The notes below the pieces were generated by a model. It saw only the letters and a list, made by a program, of their open reading frames with translations. It was not told where the DNA came from and searched no databases. A stretch of 40,289 bases of DNA, taken from Crocinitomicaceae bacterium (GTDB taxonomy: Bacteria; Bacteroidota; Bacteroidia; Flavobacteriales_D; Crocinitomicaceae). Made by a program: the position numbers and the translations under genes. Within the stretch, counting starts at the first letter, position 1, and each line of letters begins with the position of its first letter. The stretch is taken from assembly GCA_002709305.1 (NCBI GenBank), contig PAQM01000014.1, forward strand, positions 1 to 40,289. Direction: 5' to 3'. Shown one piece after another: positions 18,229 through 26,618 of the stretch.

Positions 18229-20447
18229 TAGTCATTCAACAGGGCGCGCATTCCCGCCTCTGCCTCCATTAACGCATCATCCAGCCCACGGGCCACAGCT
18301 GCCGCAATGTCTTCCGCGCTTGCGTTGCTTTCGGCCACGGTGATATTGATCGTCGGTGACATCGAGAGCGCGCCTGCTGTTCTGTTGTTGCTCAGGATCT
18401 GGCCAGACGCTGAGGGCGTGAAAAGCTCCGGCCCTTTTTCTCCGACGAGATAAGACCGCCCAGCTGTGACAGGACCGCCCAGGGCGCGCGCCATTGGCGA
18501 AACGCTGTAGTTTCTCGCCGGTGCCCCCGTCCCCACCCCGGGGGTTCTAGCGGGTGGAGCTGGCCGGTTGTTGCCCCCGCCAGTGAATGGAAGCCTCCAA
18601 TCCTTGAAAGGGTTGAGGGATTTTATCCAGTTGACTTTTTCCATCACCCAGGAAGAAAAAGCATTCCATCCGTCCTGAATGCCTTTGAGCATGTTGTCGA
18701 TCAGCTGCTTACCTGCCTTCATGAGATCCAGGTTGCTGATCCAGTCAACCAACCGAGTCCAGAGGTTTTTAATGAAATCAATCAGGGCAACCCAGGGGCG
18801 GAAGTAAGCCCGCACACCGGCCGCGATAACGCCGCCAATAACACCTAAGACATTGCCAATAAATGAGACGAACCCGTTCCACATATCCCCAACAATTTTG
18901 AAAAAATTCTTGAAGAAAAACTTAATATGATTGACAATTTTGCTGATATGTTTTGGCAGTTTTGAAAAGAACTTGACGACTTGCTTAACCAGAAATTTCA
19001 CCTCATTGACGACCGCTAAAACAAATTTTCTGAACGCTGGGACCTTATTAAACAGCAGCTGAAAAATTGCAATCACGCCAATGATTGCCGCAATGGTCAA
19101 GCCCACCGGCCCAGTGATCGCCAGCCACATTCCGCCTGCGGTGATACCCAGGGCAGCCATGGCGCCACTGACTGCGGCAATGATTGGGAGGATGACAACA
19201 AAGCCCACAAAGGCGGCAATCGCAGCAGCAGCTACAACGCCCAGAATGGGCATGTCTGTGAGCAGCCCTGCGATCGGTGAGGCGACAGCCGCCAAGGTTT
19301 CCGCCACCGCTGCGACCGGCCCCAGCAAGGGACCGCCAAACGAAATAGCTAAGCCTTCCAGGGCGGACTGCAGCCGCTTCATGGACCCGGCCAGGCCCTG
19401 CATTCTGGTTTTGGCCTGTGCTTCTGCTGATCCCTCGCTGTCGGCGACTGTGTCGATCATTTTGGCCAGCTCGCCATTGGCAGCTGCCTGCATCAGGATC
19501 CCGCCAGCTGCAGCCGTCCGAACGCCAAACAATCTTTTTTGCAGGTCTCCCATCTCCTGCGGAGTCTTTCCGAGGGCGACCATCTGGCTCTGAACGTCTT
19601 TCAAAACCTCGGGGAAGTCGCGCATATTGCCCTGGGAGTCTGCAACGGCCACGCCCAGCTCAGACAGTGCCTTTTTCGCGGTTGTATCGGTGGCAAGCCT
19701 TTGGAAGACGTTCCGCAGTGCTGTGCCAGCTTCTGCCGATTTCAGACCACTGTTGGCCAGGATGCCGGCCATGCCGGAAACCGTTTCAAGTGAAACGCCT
19801 AAGCCCGGTGCAACGCCGCCGACCTTCTCAAAGACGCCCGCCATCTCGCGCACGTTGGTGTTCGCGCTTGAGCTTGTCTTAGCCAGCACGTCATTGATTT
19901 TGCCTAGGTCGCTGACCTGCAGGCCCATGCCGCCCATCACGTTTGTGGCGATGTCGGCTGCCTCAGATAGCTCAATAGCGCCAGCGGCGGCCAGGTTCAG
20001 AGTCGGGCCTGTGGCTTTGAGAATCTGTTCTGTGGTCAGACCAGCCATGGAAAGCATTTCCATGGCGCCCGCCGCCTCTGTCGCAGAGAACTGCGTCGAT
20101 CGGCCAAGGTCTTTGGCCAATCCGGTCAGTGATGAAAAATCTTTGCCCGTGGCACCGCTAACGGCCGCCACTGCCTGCATGGACTTCTCAAAGTCCATCG
20201 CTGTGGTCACGGCTCCCTTGAGAGCCAGGCCCAGGCCCCCAGCGGCCACGGCTGCGGCCTGATAGCTGTCAGACCTCAGAACATTTTTGAACCCCTTTGT
20301 CGCGCCTCCGGCTGCGTCTGTGAAGCTGCGACGGACGTTCTGATTGAAAGTCGACAGCTGCCTTTGAGCTGTCTTAATTGATTTTTTGAAACTCGCCCCG
20401 ACTATGCCGCCGATCTCAAGGGTGAGCTTTGCCGGTCCTTTTGCCAT
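18228..20447 (-). CDS. T: Tail tape measure protein gpT, 739 aa
   Basis: The longest helical tail gene, setting tail length and delivered with the DNA. Phage-tail minor domain (TIGR01760/PF10145-type) over about residues 90-310: TAMDFEKSMQAVAAVSGATG, ATEAAGAMEMLSMAGLTTEQ, SVSGMAGILANSGLKSAEAG. Strong hydrophobic segments at about 360-460 suit a membrane channel. A Phe/Lys-rich stretch (FFKNFFKIVGDMWNG) follows, and a Pro/Gly linker near 630-650. AAGGAGGGG lies before the start, within the E' stop region. Length matches P2 T-class tails. Confidence 0.92.
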   Translation of the reverse strand: MAKGPAKLTLEIGGIVGASFKKSIKTAQRQLSTFNQNVRRSFTDAAGGATKGFKNVLRSDSYQAAAVAAGGLGLALKGAVTTAMDFEKSMQAVAAVSGATGKDFSSLTGLAKDLGRSTQFSATEAAGAMEMLSMAGLTTEQILKATGPTLNLAAAGAIELSEAADIATNVMGGMGLQVSDLGKINDVLAKTSSSANTNVREMAGVFEKVGGVAPGLGVSLETVSGMAGILANSGLKSAEAGTALRNVFQRLATDTTAKKALSELGVAVADSQGNMRDFPEVLKDVQSQMVALGKTPQEMGDLQKRLFGVRTAAAGGILMQAAANGELAKMIDTVADSEGSAEAQAKTRMQGLAGSMKRLQSALEGLAISFGGPLLGPVAAVAETLAAVASPIAGLLTDMPILGVVAAAAIAAFVGFVVILPIIAAVSGAMAALGITAGGMWLAITGPVGLTIAAIIGVIAIFQLLFNKVPAFRKFVLAVVNEVKFLVKQVVKFFSKLPKHISKIVNHIKFFFKNFFKIVGDMWNGFVSFIGNVLGVIGGVIAAGVRAYFRPWVALIDFIKNLWTRLVDWISNLDLMKAGKQLIDNMLKGIQDGWNAFSSWVMEKVNWIKSLNPFKDWRLPFTGGGNNRPAPPARTPGVGTGAPARNYSVSPMARALGGPVTAGRSYLVGEKGPELFTPSASGQILSNNRTAGALSMSPTINITVAESNASAEDIAAAVARGLDDALMEAEAGMRALLND

Positions 20448-20450
20448 TGC

Positions 20451-20881
20451 CTAGCCCCTCCTTGCTTGTGCTTTTGCTTGTTTGGCGATCTCTTTCTCGA
20501 TGTCCTGAGCTGTCTTAACCCAGGCTGTCAGATCTTCAATTTCGAGGTCGAGGATTTCATCGAGCCCCCACCCTGTGAGCTTCGCCAGAATGACGACGCC
20601 CCGCCTCAGGTCGTGGACGGGGGCGATTGGAAATCCTGCAACACCTCAGAGAGTCGAGTGAAATCGACTGTGTCCAGGGCCTCGATGGTTGACGGGGAAA
20701 CCTCGCAGAGATTGGCGAAAAATTTCACCGCTTTCTCTGTGTCGGTCCCCTTCATTTTGTCGACAATCATCTGATCGCGAACGGTCGGCCGTCTCATCGT
20801 TAAAGAGTCGACCGACACCCCATCAATCTCGACCTCATAAGCCAGATCGATGGTTTCAGTTGGGCGCGGTTTTGATGCCAT
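20451..20881 (-). CDS. gpE+E' -1 frameshift product (tail chaperone)
   Basis: After the E frame stops (20606) a second minus-strand frame continues to TAG at 20451-20453. It reads RRGVVILAKLTGWGLDEILD and then a helical, basic tail (KEIAKQAKAQARRG). It has no start of its own and is in the -1 frame. It is open only from just upstream of G-CCC-CCG at 20618-20624. This is the E/E' arrangement of P2-like phages, giving a short and an extended chaperone from one gene. GWxLxEIL is typical of E'. Confidence 0.78.
20606..20881 (-). CDS. E: Tail assembly chaperone gpE, 91 aa
   Basis: P2 gpE / Mu gp41-type: DLAYEVEIDGVSVDSLTMRR, PTVRDQMIVDKMKGTDTEKA, then FFANLCEVSPSTIEALDTVD. It coats the tape measure protein before tube polymerisation. 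It lies between FII (20886) and T, as in P2. The zero-frame product ends SPPSTT; the slip site is in its last codons. Confidence 0.88.
   Translation of the reverse strand: MASKPRPTETIDLAYEVEIDGVSVDSLTMRRPTVRDQMIVDKMKGTDTEKAVKFFANLCEVSPSTIEALDTVDFTRLSEVLQDFQSPPSTT
20618..20624 (-). promoter_or_regulatory. Candidate -1 slippery site G-CCC-CCG
   Basis: On the minus strand the zero frame reads TCG CCC CCG TCC. A one-base backward slip gives CCC GTC CAC GAC CTG AGG and bypasses the TGA. The -1 frame has a stop at TCT/GAG, about 30 bases upstream. The slip must therefore lie between that point and the E stop, and this C-run is the only good candidate. It differs from the T-TTT-TTG of P2. Confidence 0.65.
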
Positions 20882-20885
20882 CTAA

Positions 20886-21392
20886 TCAGACTCCCATGGC
20901 AGTCCGTAGAGACTGAAGCTGATCGGTTCCGTTAATCACTCGGGTCATGTTCTCAATGTCGACCTCATGCAGAACCTCGGCCGCGATGCTCAGCTTGTAA
21001 TAGCGAACAGCGAACTCAAAGGATGCCTCAGTCATCGCTCCGGCTTCGAGTGAACCGGGGTCGAACTGGCTGAAAGATCCGGTGAGGTTGACGACCATTG
21101 CAACCGCGTCGGTGTCACCGTTGCGCTGCAGGGCGCCGCGAACGGTCAGGTCGACGGCGTTCTGATCGTAGAGACCGAAAAGCTTGAGAACGTTCACGTC
21201 ATATTCGGCCAGGGTGAAACTGGCGCTCATCGACTCCATGCCCATATCGATGGCAATCGGGGCATCGAGACCGCCCGCCCTGTAATCCTCGGTCTGGATT
21301 GCCAGGGTGGGCAGGGTCATTTCAGTGACTTTTCCGGCGTAGCCGGTTCCATCAACAAAAAGCGAAAAGTTTCGCAGAGTGCGTGGCAGCAT
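20886..21392 (-). CDS. FII: Tail tube protein gpFII, 168 aa
   Basis: P2 FII family: MLPRTLRNFSLFVDGTGYAG, TEMTLPTLAIQTEDYRAGGL and MGMESMSASFTLAEYD, with the C-terminal EFAVRYYKLSIAAEVLHEVD and IENMTRVINGTDQL. It forms the inner tube of the contractile tail. It directly follows the sheath gene. Confidence 0.93.
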   Translation of the reverse strand: MLPRTLRNFSLFVDGTGYAGKVTEMTLPTLAIQTEDYRAGGLDAPIAIDMGMESMSASFTLAEYDVNVLKLFGLYDQNAVDLTVRGALQRNGDTDAVAMVVNLTGSFSQFDPGSLEAGAMTEASFEFAVRYYKLSIAAEVLHEVDIENMTRVINGTDQLQSLRTAMGV

Positions 21393-21405
21393 TGTTCAAT
21401 CCTCC

Positions 21406-22701
21406 TCAGGGTGTTGTGTCAGTAGAGCCAGAGCCGGACTGATCAGCTGTGGACTGATTGCCGGGGTTGTTCGTAGCTTGATCGCTTAAGGCTGACTCAT
21501 CATCTTTCTCGCTATCAGTGAGAACGTTGACGAGGAAACCATTTGTCAGGATCGAGCGGAAACGGACACGCTCGGCCGGGTATGTCGGCGTGATCTCGAA
21601 GTCGATCGTCACCTGGCCGTTGCTCACGTCGGTGATCGAGTTTGCGTCTGGATCGATGAAAACCCGGCTACCCAGGATTGCGCCGCGTGTTTCGAGGCTG
21701 CGGAGATAGGACGCCACAGACTCGGAGACATCGTTCAGATAAGTGCGAGTGATGCACCGATCGACAGCCCAGAGGTGCGCCCGCATCACGCTTTCATTGA
21801 CCATGTCAATGATCCGGCGAGTGCTCAGGAATTGCATCTGAGCGTCAGCGGTCGTGCTGTGATTGCCCCAGAGACGGAAGCCGTTCTCTCGAACAATGGT
21901 CGCAACGTCGTTTTCATTGAGGATGTTGGCCTCGGCGTTCTCATCGCCCAGGAAGAAACCGACAGCGCGGGAGGTTCCCACGATGCCCTGGATGATCCTG
22001 TTCGATGGGCTAAACCAGAAACCACGCTCAGCGTCAGATTTAGCGATGACGCCCGCGACGAAAGCGGAAGACGGCTGAACGGTTGTCGAGTCAGTTTTCA
22101 CCCAAGGATCGACGACATAAAGACGATCAGAGACGTGCAGATCCGCATAGGCCTGCGCGTCGGCTTGAGTTGTGTTGGGACCGTCAGCGACGACGACAGC
22201 GCGGAGCCGATCGCCGACACCGCTCGATCCTGACGAAATCGCGACGAGCTGGGCGACAACAGTATTTGCAACCTCTGACCCGGGTGTGAGGGTCGCCTGA
22301 TGGGTATAACCAGGGGCGACGAGAATTTTCGGGCTGAGCCCTAAAACGCTTTCAGCTTTAAGGAACGCCCAGACGCCGGTTTTCGCGGTGCTGTCGCCCT
22401 CAATGTTTGTAATAGTGGCCGCCTCGTCTGCCCCTTCGGCGACTCTGACGACAATCACAGTCGCGCCCACCTGGGCGAAAATCGCCTCCATGGCGTTTTT
22501 AAGGGTTCCGCCAGTTCCTAACAGATTGGCTTTGACTCGACTGCCCGAAATTAGAACGGGTTCATCGAGGGGGAACTCAGCTGCGTCTGCGTTTGGAGCT
22601 GTTCCGATCAATCCGATCACTGCTGATCGAACAGTTTGCAAGGGGCGGACCCCCTGAGTGAGTTCCACGACTTCGACGCCGTGAAGGAAGTTGGCTGGCA
22701 T
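21406..22701 (-). CDS. FI: Tail sheath protein gpFI, 431 aa
   Basis: Contractile sheath subunit of the P2 FI family: HGVEVVELTQGVRPLQTVRS, SAVIGLIGTAPNAD at the start, then ILVAPGYTHQATLTPGSEVA, and the C-terminal HLWAVDRCITRTYLNDVSES and FEITPTYPAERVRF blocks. The last ~25 residues are Ser/Thr/Gln/Asn-rich. Its SD (AGGAGG) lies within the last codons of the 36-residue gene upstream. Confidence 0.94.
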   Translation of the reverse strand: MPANFLHGVEVVELTQGVRPLQTVRSAVIGLIGTAPNADAAEFPLDEPVLISGSRVKANLLGTGGTLKNAMEAIFAQVGATVIVVRVAEGADEAATITNIEGDSTAKTGVWAFLKAESVLGLSPKILVAPGYTHQATLTPGSEVANTVVAQLVAISSGSSGVGDRLRAVVVADGPNTTQADAQAYADLHVSDRLYVVDPWVKTDSTTVQPSSAFVAGVIAKSDAERGFWFSPSNRIIQGIVGTSRAVGFFLGDENAEANILNENDVATIVRENGFRLWGNHSTTADAQMQFLSTRRIIDMVNESVMRAHLWAVDRCITRTYLNDVSESVASYLRSLETRGAILGSRVFIDPDANSITDVSNGQVTIDFEITPTYPAERVRFRSILTNGFLVNVLTDSEKDDESALSDQATNNPGNQSTADQSGSGSTDTTP

Positions 22702-22704
22702 GTT

Positions 22705-22815
22705 TTAAGGCCTCCTAGTCTGGGTTTGGTGGGGCCACTCGTCGGCTCCATAATCGTCCGCCTTATTGTAAGCGGCTTGTATTAAGTTGGTTTGTGCCGG
22801 GTTCAGCCACCTCAT
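22705..22815 (-). CDS. Tiny ORF, 36 aa, before the sheath gene
   Basis: MRWLNPAQTNLIQAAYNKAD followed by a polar tail with Trp. The ATG directly follows the TAA of the oxygenase gene (TAAATG at 22813-22818). Its stop comes 3 bases before the sheath ATG, and it contains the sheath SD. This packing suggests it is translated, but no family is recognised. Confidence 0.5.
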   Translation of the reverse strand: MRWLNPAQTNLIQAAYNKADDYGADEWPHQTQTRRP

Positions 22816-23343
22816 TTAAGCGTGCCCCCATAAAACGAGCGACGAGCGATGACCATCTCGAACCTCTAGGGCTCGATGTAAAAGCAAAGAAGGAAAAATG
22901 ATCATCCTCCCCTGTTTTTTTTCGGGCCTCGGGTTTTCGATGCTGTGAAATTCAAGCCCGCCACCTTTGAAAGTTTTTGGATCGCTTAGCTCGACTGTTG
23001 CCGAGAAATGGCGAGGCGGTCGATCTGGGCAGGCGTGCGCGTCATAGTGCCAGCCGTAAAAGTCTCCGGGGCCATAGTGAGTGAATTGAATGGGCTCGAC
23101 GGAAGCGAGGTGTAGGCCCAGGAAGGCGCGGACACCATCACCAAAAGCGGTCACACATTTTTGCATCAGCCGATCGATCTCCGGCTGTTCACCATTGGCA
23201 AACCAGTTGATAGAGCCCCGGCGTTTTTTGTCGTCGCCATTGCCCGTGCTGGCGCATTTCAGGTTTGCCCGGCCCGCCTCGATGACCTGCGCGCATTCTT
23301 CTGCTGTGAGCACAGCCTCGACTAATGCCCAGGCGGGGATCAT
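22816..23343 (-). CDS. 2-oxoglutarate/Fe(II) oxygenase (P4H-like), 175 aa
   Basis: Prolyl-4-hydroxylase-type double-stranded beta helix. Iron ligands are visible as His99-x-Asp101 (WHYDAH) and His156 (LLHRALEV), with the 2OG-binding Arg166 (GHRSSLV). A conserved GGGLEF precedes the distal His, and FTHYGPGDFYGWHYD is the family block. It should hydroxylate a protein or small substrate; with fibre genes next to it a tail-fibre or host-surface target is possible. It overlaps the next oxygenase by 4 bases (ATGA). Confidence 0.88.
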   Translation of the reverse strand: MIPAWALVEAVLTAEECAQVIEAGRANLKCASTGNGDDKKRRGSINWFANGEQPEIDRLMQKCVTAFGDGVRAFLGLHLASVEPIQFTHYGPGDFYGWHYDAHACPDRPPRHFSATVELSDPKTFKGGGLEFHSIENPRPEKKQGRMIIFPSLLLHRALEVRDGHRSSLVLWGHA

Positions 23344-24071
23344 TCTTTGCCCTTTTTGTTTGGGTTTTGCTTTGTGATGTCCACGCCGTCGTGGAGCTGA
23401 GCATTGAAGTTCACCTCTCCAAAATCAAGATTGAAGGAAATGATGATGCGATCATCTCCTGAAACGTTGGGGCGTGTGCAGTGAGGCAGCCAACTGGGGA
23501 ACAAAATCATGAGCCCGGGCTCGGGCGTGAATGAAAACGTCGTTCCGTCATGCGGGAATGTTTTATTACTTCCCCAGACATTCATTGTTTTTGCCACCCA
23601 GGAAGGGTCACGAAAAACAATGTCGCCGCAATTTTTAGGGGCTTTCACATAAAAAACGCCGCTGACACTGAAGCAAGCGTGAATGTGCTCAGGAACGAAA
23701 CCATCCTCGGGGTAGATGGTTGTCCACATATTGGCGATTTTCATCCCCTGGACGCTGTGATGCTCGCTGAGCATCGTTCCGGCCATGTTCAAAACAAAAT
23801 CGTAAGCGTCTGACCAGTCAGGGTTATGAATCAGGTTCTCATTGAAAAAGCTGGTGATCCCCTTTTTTTTCTTCTGCTCCGGGTCGTCAGTTATTTCGTG
23901 ATCAGTCCAACCCTCAGAGACCAGCCCCTCAGGCCTGTTCTCTTCATAGCTCTTTTTCAAATAGGCATAGGAAAGGGCCTCGATTGAGGCCCGTGTTTCC
24001 GCATCGTTGCTTGTCCCGACGAAAACGGGAGTCGGGAACAGGTCGCGGCGGAATTGTGAATTAGGACTCAT
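23340..24071 (-). CDS. 2OG/Fe(II) oxygenase, 2OG-FeII_Oxy_5-like, 243 aa
   Basis: Matches the TIGR02466/PF13759-type family of marine phages and bacteria. N-terminal LFPTPVFVGTSND, then PEHIHACFSVSGVFYVKAP with His129 and His131, and a distal GLMILFPSWLPHCTRPN with His197, followed by DDRIIISFNLDF with Arg208. The substrate is unknown. It lies directly after the fibre-assembly-like gene, and its ATG overlaps that gene's 3' end. Together with the next gene it makes a tandem oxygenase pair of different subfamilies. Confidence 0.85.
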   Translation of the reverse strand: MSPNSQFRRDLFPTPVFVGTSNDAETRASIEALSYAYLKKSYEENRPEGLVSEGWTDHEITDDPEQKKKKGITSFFNENLIHNPDWSDAYDFVLNMAGTMLSEHHSVQGMKIANMWTTIYPEDGFVPEHIHACFSVSGVFYVKAPKNCGDIVFRDPSWVAKTMNVWGSNKTFPHDGTTFSFTPEPGLMILFPSWLPHCTRPNVSGDDRIIISFNLDFGEVNFNAQLHDGVDITKQNPNKKGKE

Positions 24072-24318
24072 TCGGAATCGGGCCTACTGGTTCGGCTAAA
24101 TCCTCGCCTTCTTTTGCCGCCTCAAGCTTAGGGGCTTTCGGCTTTGGTAGCTCAAAGGTTTTGAATTTGCCAGTTTTGGCGTCATAGGTGTCCCGCTCCC
24201 CGACAGTGTCGGGGCAAGGAACAAACATGGCGACAAAATCGGGTGCGTATTTTCCGGCCGGGTCGAAATCGATGATCTCCATCACCGTGCCGTTTTCGAT
24301 GCGTGCGAACTTGCTCAT
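24061..24318 (-). CDS. Tail fibre assembly-like protein, 85 aa
   Basis: MSKFARIENGTVMEIIDFDP, then AGKYAPDFVAMFVPCPDTVG. This start, a small beta hairpin with a fixed EIIDFDPxGKYxP motif, resembles tail-fibre assembly chaperone N-termini. The C-terminal half is Pro/Glu/Lys-rich. Start set at 24318; a start at 24330 overlaps the adhesin stop and neither has an SD. It sits between adhesin and oxygenases, so it may chaperone the adhesin. Confidence 0.55.
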   Translation of the reverse strand: MSKFARIENGTVMEIIDFDPAGKYAPDFVAMFVPCPDTVGERDTYDAKTGKFKTFELPKPKAPKLEAAKEGEDLAEPVGPIPNES

Positions 24319-24323
24319 GAGGA

Positions 24324-25931
24324 TCACCATTCAATAAGGATGTAGCCAGGGCCGCCAGGGCCACCAGTGCCGTAATAGCTGCCGCCGCTGTAGTGGCCAC
24401 CGCCACCACCGCCGCCACCGCCGATGCCGCCTGCGCCTGCTGCTGCATACGCGGCAGATCCACCGCCGCCGCCCAGGGCGCCGCCATTGCCGCCATGGCC
24501 GTTCAGCCTGAAACCGTTTTCGGTCCAAGCGCTGTCATTGTGGCGGAAAGCGAGATTAGTCCAGTCCCAAGTCGCATAGACGGAATGATTGCGCTGGGCA
24601 CTGTTCCAGCTTGTAGTCGCACCGGCCGCGCCGCCGCCGCCACCGCCAGAACCACCGTCACCACCGCTGTGGTTGTAGTAGCCAAAGTTGGTGTCATGAC
24701 AGGGGGCACCGCCGCCGCCACCGCCCCAGAGGCGACCTAGAACGCCGTTATAGGACTTGTTTCTAGTGCCGGTTTTGGGCGCTTCTCCAGTGCGTTCAGA
24801 GGTGAATTGATCGTATTGGCTCAGGCTTCCAGCTGCACCGCGTTGGATGTAAGTGCTGCCGGTTAAGTCTGACGTGTTGCTCGATCCGCCGCCTGGATTT
24901 CGGAGCTGATAAACCACGGTCTCTCCGTCGCCATGACGCGCGCCGGGGGACTTTGTCATCAACTCGGTTCCTTCCCTGTAATCCATGGCGCACTGACCGT
25001 AAGCCATGAGCGTGCCGTCGTTAAAGTCGGCAGTCTGCGTCGCAGAGTAACGACCCTGACCGCCCTTGGCGCGGTAGCTTCCATCGTTGTACTTGTCGCC
25101 TTCACCGGCTGAGGCAGAGCCGCCGCCTGCGCCTGCGTGGTCCTGATATTGGTTTGAGGCTGAATTGACTTCTGCCCCGTAGCCGCGCCCACCAGTTCCA
25201 CCGATGCCGCCGCCACCGCCTGCGCTGTAGGTGTAACCGCCGTTATGGCCAGATCCACCCGTAGAGCCGTTGCCTAAGAAGCTGCCAGCTGAGCCGCCAC
25301 CGCCTGAGCCGTAGCCCTCAGGGCCAAAGCCGAACGAATAGCCGGAACCATTTCCGCCAGCGGCTCCATGTCCGCCCACGGTTGTGCCGCTAATTAGGGA
25401 GGTGCCACCTACTGAATGGCTGCTAGCACCTGCGCCGACTGTGCTGCTGTAATAGCCGCCGCTACCGCCAGCAGATGAAACAGAAACGGCGTTACCGCCA
25501 CTAGATGAATCGGTGACCGAGGATGTGCCTCCGTTGCCGCCGTAGCCGCCAGATTTGTGACCGCCACCGCCTGAGCCGGGAGTGACATTTAAGACATCGC
25601 CGGGGCTTACGGCGTATTCACCGGAAGCAAAACAAGCACCGCCGCCACCTGCGCCGCCGTAATAGGTGGAGCCGTAGACACCACCGCCGCCGCCGCCACC
25701 AATGCAGGTGACTCGGATTTTCGTGACTCCTGAGGGAACGGTGAAAGTGGTGCCGCTAGATCCAGGGCGACGGTTGACAGACACGCCGTTCACAGTTCGG
25801 GTTGCTTGCCCGATGTCGCTGTGAGAGTCGCCGGAATCACCGACAAAATCCTGCCAGTTTTTGAACTCCCTTAAATCGAGTTCATCAGTTGAGCCGCCTG
25901 TCGCGACTAGCGTAGAAAGAAGAATAGCCAT
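24324..25931 (-). CDS. Glycine-rich tail adhesin, 535 aa
   Basis: About 70 N-terminal residues (ATGGSTDELDLREFKNWQDF, then VNGVSVNRRPGSSGTTFTVP) lead to a start motif GVTKIRVTCIGGGGGGG. A long array of poly-Gly runs (up to nine Gly) alternates with short variable segments rich in Tyr, Ser, His and Asn. The end is GGPGGPGYILIEW. The layout recalls the poly-glycine sandwich adhesins of T4-like phages (gp38 type) and host-range loops. It probably binds the host receptor at the fibre tip. It ends at the start of the assembly-like gene. Confidence 0.8.
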   Translation of the reverse strand: MAILLSTLVATGGSTDELDLREFKNWQDFVGDSGDSHSDIGQATRTVNGVSVNRRPGSSGTTFTVPSGVTKIRVTCIGGGGGGGVYGSTYYGGAGGGGACFASGEYAVSPGDVLNVTPGSGGGGHKSGGYGGNGGTSSVTDSSSGGNAVSVSSAGGSGGYYSSTVGAGASSHSVGGTSLISGTTVGGHGAAGGNGSGYSFGFGPEGYGSGGGGSAGSFLGNGSTGGSGHNGGYTYSAGGGGGIGGTGGRGYGAEVNSASNQYQDHAGAGGGSASAGEGDKYNDGSYRAKGGQGRYSATQTADFNDGTLMAYGQCAMDYREGTELMTKSPGARHGDGETVVYQLRNPGGGSSNTSDLTGSTYIQRGAAGSLSQYDQFTSERTGEAPKTGTRNKSYNGVLGRLWGGGGGGAPCHDTNFGYYNHSGGDGGSGGGGGGAAGATTSWNSAQRNHSVYATWDWTNLAFRHNDSAWTENGFRLNGHGGNGGALGGGGGSAAYAAAGAGGIGGGGGGGGGHYSGGSYYGTGGPGGPGYILIEW

Positions 25932-26614
25932 CAGGCGAGCCTCCAGCCGTTGGTTGAATCAGTGAAAACAAGTTTGAAACCGTGATTGTCTACATCGATT
26001 TCTAAATCATCGCCGGTGCTCTGAATGTTTGAGCCGTTGCGAACTACGGTGACGCTGTTAGTCGAAAGCTGCCCAGCGCCGTCTGCAAACTGCACATAAT
26101 CACCTTGTGAAGGCGACGATGGCAGGGTCACAGTGAAGGCACCGCCTGAGCTATCGAGCATCAAACGATCACCACTGGAAGCGGCGTAAGTGTTGCTTAC
26201 GAGCTGCCAATTCTTCTCATGACCCTCAACCGTTTGCTCTGTGTAGAGAGCGGTTGAGGCCTGCAGAGTTCCAGCGGTTGGATTGTTAGGCAGGGTGATT
26301 TGCCCGCTTAAAACCCCGCCAGTTTTGTCGAGCTTTGTGGCCAGATCTGTGGCAATGTTTGCCGCCAGATTTGCATCATCCCCAAGGGATGCGGCCAGCT
26401 CGTTAAGCGTATCCAGGGCGGCAGGTGCGCCATCTAGGAGTTGATTGACGGCCGTATCGATCAGGCCGTTGATGGCCGCCGTGTCAGGGCGGGCGGCCAT
26501 GTCGGTATCGATCGCGTCCAGGGCGTCCCTGAGTCGGATCACGTCAGCCGCTAGCAGGTTGCTAGGGAACGGCTTCGGATAGTTTCGGTTGGTTGTTCTG
26601 GTGTCGGTTGTCAT
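25931..26614 (-). CDS. Tail fibre protein, 227 aa
   Basis: The N-terminal part has a fibre-type motif (ALDTLNELAASLGDDANLA, then TDLATKLDKTGGVLSGQITL) common in trimeric tail fibres. The C-terminal half is beta-rich (SGDRLMLDSSGGAFTVTLPS, then DDLEIDVDNHGFKLVFTDST, GWRLA). It lies between the DUF4815 protein and the adhesin and shares one base with the adhesin start. Probably a fibre shaft or connector. Confidence 0.75.
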   Translation of the reverse strand: MTTDTRTTNRNYPKPFPSNLLAADVIRLRDALDAIDTDMAARPDTAAINGLIDTAVNQLLDGAPAALDTLNELAASLGDDANLAANIATDLATKLDKTGGVLSGQITLPNNPTAGTLQASTALYTEQTVEGHEKNWQLVSNTYAASSGDRLMLDSSGGAFTVTLPSSPSQGDYVQFADGAGQLSTNSVTVVRNGSNIQSTGDDLEIDVDNHGFKLVFTDSTNGWRLA

Positions 26615-26618
26615 AGGT

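Noticed and set aside
19081-19593. 170-codon plus-strand ORF opposite the tape measure gene
   Set aside because: Ala/Thr/Pro-rich antisense of the Ala/Gly-rich hydrophobic tape measure segment; no start signal.
24393-24740. Ala/Thr-rich plus-strand ORF opposite the glycine-rich adhesin
   Set aside because: The antisense of Gly-run codons reads as Ala/Thr/Pro; a compositional artefact.
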